Of a stretch of 64,000 nt of DNA, positions 61,714 to 64,000 are shown one piece after another. The notes beneath the pieces are model-generated. The model worked only from the letters and a program-made list of their open reading frames with translations, was not told the DNA's origin and made no database searches. How positions within the stretch are numbered: the stretch's first letter is position 1; every line of letters begins with the position of its first letter. A program made the translations under genes and the position numbers. The stretch is from MGBC124762 sp048201935. GTDB lineage: Bacteria; Bacillota; Clostridia; Oscillospirales; Oscillospiraceae. Location: NCBI GenBank assembly GCA_048201935.1, contig DBFBGR010000025.1, positions 19,033-83,032 of the forward strand, given 5' to 3'.

Positions 61714-62325
61714 ATGAGCGATCCGTACAGCATCCTGGGGGTGAGCCCCAACGCCAGCGACGAGGAGATCAAGCGCGCCTACCGTGAGCTGGCCCGGAAA
61801 TACCACCCCGACAACTACCAGGACAATCCTCTGGCCGACCTGGCCGAGGAGAAGATGAAGGAGATCAACGAGGCCTACGACCAGATCACCCAACAGCGCG
61901 GCCACGGCGGCCAGACTTACCAGACCCAGCCGGGCTACCAGCGCCAGAGCGCGGGGTATCAGTCCCAAAGCTCCGTCGACCCCTTCTCCCAGCGGGTGCG
62001 CCAGCGCATCCAGGTGGGCGACCTGGACGGCGCGGAGCGCATCCTGACCCAGGAGGCGGCGGTGAAAAACGCCGAGTGGTACTTTTTGATGGGCGCTGTG
62101 TGCTACCGCAAGGGCTGGCTGGACGAGGCCCGGCAGAACTACCAGATGGCCGTCCAGATGGCCCCCAATAACATGGAATACCAGCAGGCCTACGCCATGA
62201 TGAGCCGGGGCGGCTACGCCTACCAGCCCTACGGGAACCAGAACATGGCAGGTAGCGAGGCGTGCGATTGCTGCACCACGCTGATGTGCCTGAACTGCCT
62301 GTGCGGCGGCGGGCGAGGCTGTTGA
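61714..62325 (+). CDS. J-domain protein with Cys-rich C-terminus
   Basis: 203 residues. The N-terminal J domain (about 3-65) has SILGVSPNASDEEIKRAYRE and the essential HPD (YHPDNYQD). A Gln/Tyr-rich linker follows, then a TPR-like helix pair (EWYFLMGAVCYRKGWLDEAR) and a C-terminal tail with eight Cys (ACDCCTTLMCLNCLCGGG and a final Cys). It would recruit DnaK to some client. The gap to the DUF5685 gene is four bases, suggesting a functional pair. Confidence 0.92.
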   Translation: MSDPYSILGVSPNASDEEIKRAYRELARKYHPDNYQDNPLADLAEEKMKEINEAYDQITQQRGHGGQTYQTQPGYQRQSAGYQSQSSVDPFSQRVRQRIQVGDLDGAERILTQEAAVKNAEWYFLMGAVCYRKGWLDEARQNYQMAVQMAPNNMEYQQAYAMMSRGGYAYQPYGNQNMAGSEACDCCTTLMCLNCLCGGGRGC

Positions 62326-62326
62326 T

Positions 62327-62857
62327 ATGCGGCGGAGCAAGACCTTCCCCCTGGCCCTTTGCGCCATTCTCTCCGCCCTGGCCCTGGCGGTGCTGTACCT
62401 TTCCTGCCTGACGCCCACGGGCCGCTGGGCCCTGGTGGCGGTGGCGGGACTGTTTCCGGTGGCCGCCGTCATCTCCCTGAACTGGGGAGGAGGCGCGGCA
62501 GTCTGGGCAGTGGCCGGGCTTTTGGGATTGCTGCTGCTACCAGATAAACTAAACGCACTTCTTTTTGCTCTGTTCTTCGGGCCCTACGGCGTGGTCAAGA
62601 GCCTTTTGGAGCGCAAGCTGCCCCGCTGGGCGGCGCTGGTAGGCAAGCTGGTCTTCTTCAACGCCGTGCTGGCGGTGGTGTTCTTTGCTTTCGCCAAGCT
62701 TCTGCTCCCCACGCTGCCGGAGTGGCTGAGCGATCGTAGCTGGCTCGTTTTCCTGCTGGGCAGCGGCGTTTTCGTGGTCTACGACTTCGGCCTGACCAAG
62801 CTCATCGCCTTTTACGTTCAGCGCATGGGCAAGGATCTGCACAAGCACGGCATTTGA
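62327..62857 (+). CDS. Hypothetical membrane protein
   Basis: 176 residues, starting one base after the J-domain gene. About five membrane segments are visible (ALCAILSALALAVLYLSCL, WALVAVAGLFPVAAVISLNW, AAVWAVAGLLGLLLLP, LVFFNAVLAVVFFAFAKLLL, WLVFLLGSGVFVVYDFGL). The internal FFGPYGVVKSLLERKLPRW loop is reminiscent of small ECF-type or DUF2232-like membrane proteins, but I cannot assign a family. Confidence 0.8.
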   Translation: MRRSKTFPLALCAILSALALAVLYLSCLTPTGRWALVAVAGLFPVAAVISLNWGGGAAVWAVAGLLGLLLLPDKLNALLFALFFGPYGVVKSLLERKLPRWAALVGKLVFFNAVLAVVFFAFAKLLLPTLPEWLSDRSWLVFLLGSGVFVVYDFGLTKLIAFYVQRMGKDLHKHGI

Positions 62858-62878
62858 CACAAAAGAGGTGACCTCAAG

Positions 62879-63763
62879 GTGATTAAAAGCATGACCGGCT
62901 ATGGCCGGGGCGAGACCCAGCGCGAGGGCCTTCAGCTCACGGTGGAGCTGCGGGCGGTCAATAACCGCTATCTGGACTGCACCGTCAAGCTGCCCAGAGC
63001 CTATATCTTCGCTGAGGACGCGCTGAAAAAGCGGGTCCAGGACCAGGTGGGCCGGGGCAAGGTGGATATGTTCGTCACCATGACCCAGACCGCCGGGGAT
63101 GACCAGAAGGTGACGGTGAATGAGGCCCTGGCCCGGGAGTATATCGAGGCGTTGAAGACCCTGTGGACCCTGGGACAGGGTTACCTCAAGGACGACTGTT
63201 ACCCCGCGTCGGTGGCCCGGTTCCCCGACGTGCTCACCGTGGAGAAAAAGGAGGAGGACCCCGAGGCGGTAAAGGCCCAGCTCTTGGAGACCTTGGAGCT
63301 GGCTTTGGCGGATTTCAACGCCATGCGGGCGGTGGAAGGCGAAAAACTCCGCGCCGATATCCTGGGCCGGGCCGAGACCATCGAGACCCTGGTGGGCCAG
63401 GTGGAGCGTCAGTCGCCGGAGACGGTGGCGGCCTACCGCCAAAAGCTGGAGACCAAGCTCCGGGAGGTGCTGGAGAACCGGCAGCTGGACGAGGGCCGCC
63501 TCCTCACCGAGTGTGCCATCTTTGCCGACAAGGTCGCCGTGGACGAGGAGACCGTTCGTCTTCGGTCCCACATCGCCCAGCTCCGGGAGCTCTTGGACCA
63601 GGGCGGGGCCATTGGCCGGAAGCTGGACTTCCTCATCCAGGAGTTTAACCGGGAGGCCAACACCATCGGCTCCAAGTGCACCGACCTGAACGTCACCAAA
63701 CTGGTGGTGGACATGAAGGCGGAGATCGAAAAGATCCGTGAGCAGGTCCAGAACATCGAGTGA
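62879..63763 (+). CDS. yicC: YicC-family endoribonuclease
   Basis: 294 residues with a GTG start (IKSMTGYGRGET). It has the YicC N-terminal domain (ELRAVNNRYLDCTVKLPRAY) and the DUF1732 C-terminus (GGAIGRKLDFLIQEFNREAN and TIGSKCTDLNVTKLVVDMK). YicC proteins act on RNA as endoribonucleases in E. coli and Bacillus. It is followed by remA, the standard yicC-remA-gmk order. Confidence 0.96.
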   Translation: MIKSMTGYGRGETQREGLQLTVELRAVNNRYLDCTVKLPRAYIFAEDALKKRVQDQVGRGKVDMFVTMTQTAGDDQKVTVNEALAREYIEALKTLWTLGQGYLKDDCYPASVARFPDVLTVEKKEEDPEAVKAQLLETLELALADFNAMRAVEGEKLRADILGRAETIETLVGQVERQSPETVAAYRQKLETKLREVLENRQLDEGRLLTECAIFADKVAVDEETVRLRSHIAQLRELLDQGGAIGRKLDFLIQEFNREANTIGSKCTDLNVTKLVVDMKAEIEKIREQVQNIE

Positions 63764-63776
63764 GGAGGCGGACGCT

Positions 63777-64000
63777 GTGGAGCTTGTGAACATCGGCTAC
63801 GGCAACATGGTCTCCGCCCGCCGTCTTCTCGCCGTGGTTAGCCCGGACTCCGCGCCGGTCAAGCGCATGGTCCAGGACGCCCGGGAGGCGGGGCGGCTCA
63901 TCGACGCCACCCTGGGCCGTAAGACCCGAGCGGTGCTGGTCATGGACTCGGGTCACATCGTCCTGGCGGCGCTGCCCACCAGCGCGGTAGAGGGCAGGCT
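63777..64000 (+). CDS. remA: RemA family regulator (DUF370), 3' end off the window
   Basis: 74 complete codons are visible from a GTG start behind GAGGAGGCGG (ELVNIGYGNMVSARRLLAVV, then ATLGRKTRAVLVMDSGHI). In Bacillus RemA is a DNA-binding activator of biofilm matrix and osmoprotection genes. Family members run about 80-95 residues, so only the last few are missing. The position after yicC supports the call. Confidence 0.94.
   Translation, partial: MELVNIGYGNMVSARRLLAVVSPDSAPVKRMVQDAREAGRLIDATLGRKTRAVLVMDSGHIVLAALPTSAVEGR

Overview
The window looks like chromosomal DNA of a GC-rich, strictly anaerobic, spore-forming member of the Clostridia, most likely Oscillospiraceae near Flavonifractor, Pseudoflavonifractor or Intestinimonas. 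The support is Firmicutes-type gene order and promoters, a Phe T-box, dipicolinate synthase genes (dpaA/dpaB, hence endospores), superoxide reductase with rubrerythrin (anaerobic oxygen defence), and SLH and lipoprotein surface proteins. The genus is an inference. I see no rRNA, tRNA, CRISPR array, insertion sequence or prophage. The only stable RNA gene is the tmRNA.

Layout. 1-3.4 kb: a secreted stalk-domain protein running off the left edge, then an oxygen-defence cluster (PerR-like regulator, superoxide reductase, rubrerythrin) and a small lipoprotein. 3.4-9 kb: purA on the minus strand, diverging from the T-box-controlled pheST, then ireB. 9-12.7 kb: a lipoprotein / response regulator / histidine kinase operon. 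12.7-16 kb, minus strand: small membrane proteins, including a frameshifted DUF4153/DUF4173 gene, a DUF2975 / small XRE pair and DUF378. 16.1-25.4 kb: murB-rapZ-yvcK-whiA-(membrane protein)-dnaE-rluA-ydeI, a co-oriented run with several stop/start overlaps. 25.4-28.9 kb, minus strand: a decayed HAD phosphatase, a small protein, an AraC regulator, a lipoprotein, exoA and an XRE regulator. 29-35.4 kb: a MacAB-type efflux operon ending in an SLH protein. 35.4-38.5 kb: smpB, cyclophilin, ssrA and dpaAB, the trans-translation and spore dipicolinate genes. 38.5-39.7 kb: a minus-strand GT-C-like membrane glycosyltransferase.

39.8-47.8 kb is the main accessory block, a compact ethanolamine-utilisation microcompartment operon in the order eutG-eutA-eutB-eutC-eutL-eutE-(tail)-eutM-pduL. 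It encodes the B12-dependent lyase and its reactivase, acylating aldehyde dehydrogenase, alcohol dehydrogenase, phosphotransacylase and two shell proteins. Between eutE and eutM lies a 198-base open stretch that reads as protein in the eutM frame: a Lys/Ala/Pro linker and a tandemly duplicated amphipathic helix resembling a cargo-encapsulation peptide. It has no start codon of its own, and I consider it the most interesting unexplained feature here. Next come a double OB-fold SSB-like gene whose ribosome-binding site lies in a hairpin loop, an ABC sugar transporter without its ATPase, and malQ (47.8-53 kb).

53-64 kb is conserved core: DUF554, DUF177-rpmF, a DUF512 radical-SAM-like protein, der, plsY, then cdaA-cdaR-rseC-DUF5685-(J-domain protein)-(membrane protein)-yicC-remA, which runs off the right edge. 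Together the genes describe a gut-type anaerobe with a c-di-AMP system, envelope-stress sensing, ethanolamine fermentation and alpha-glucan use.
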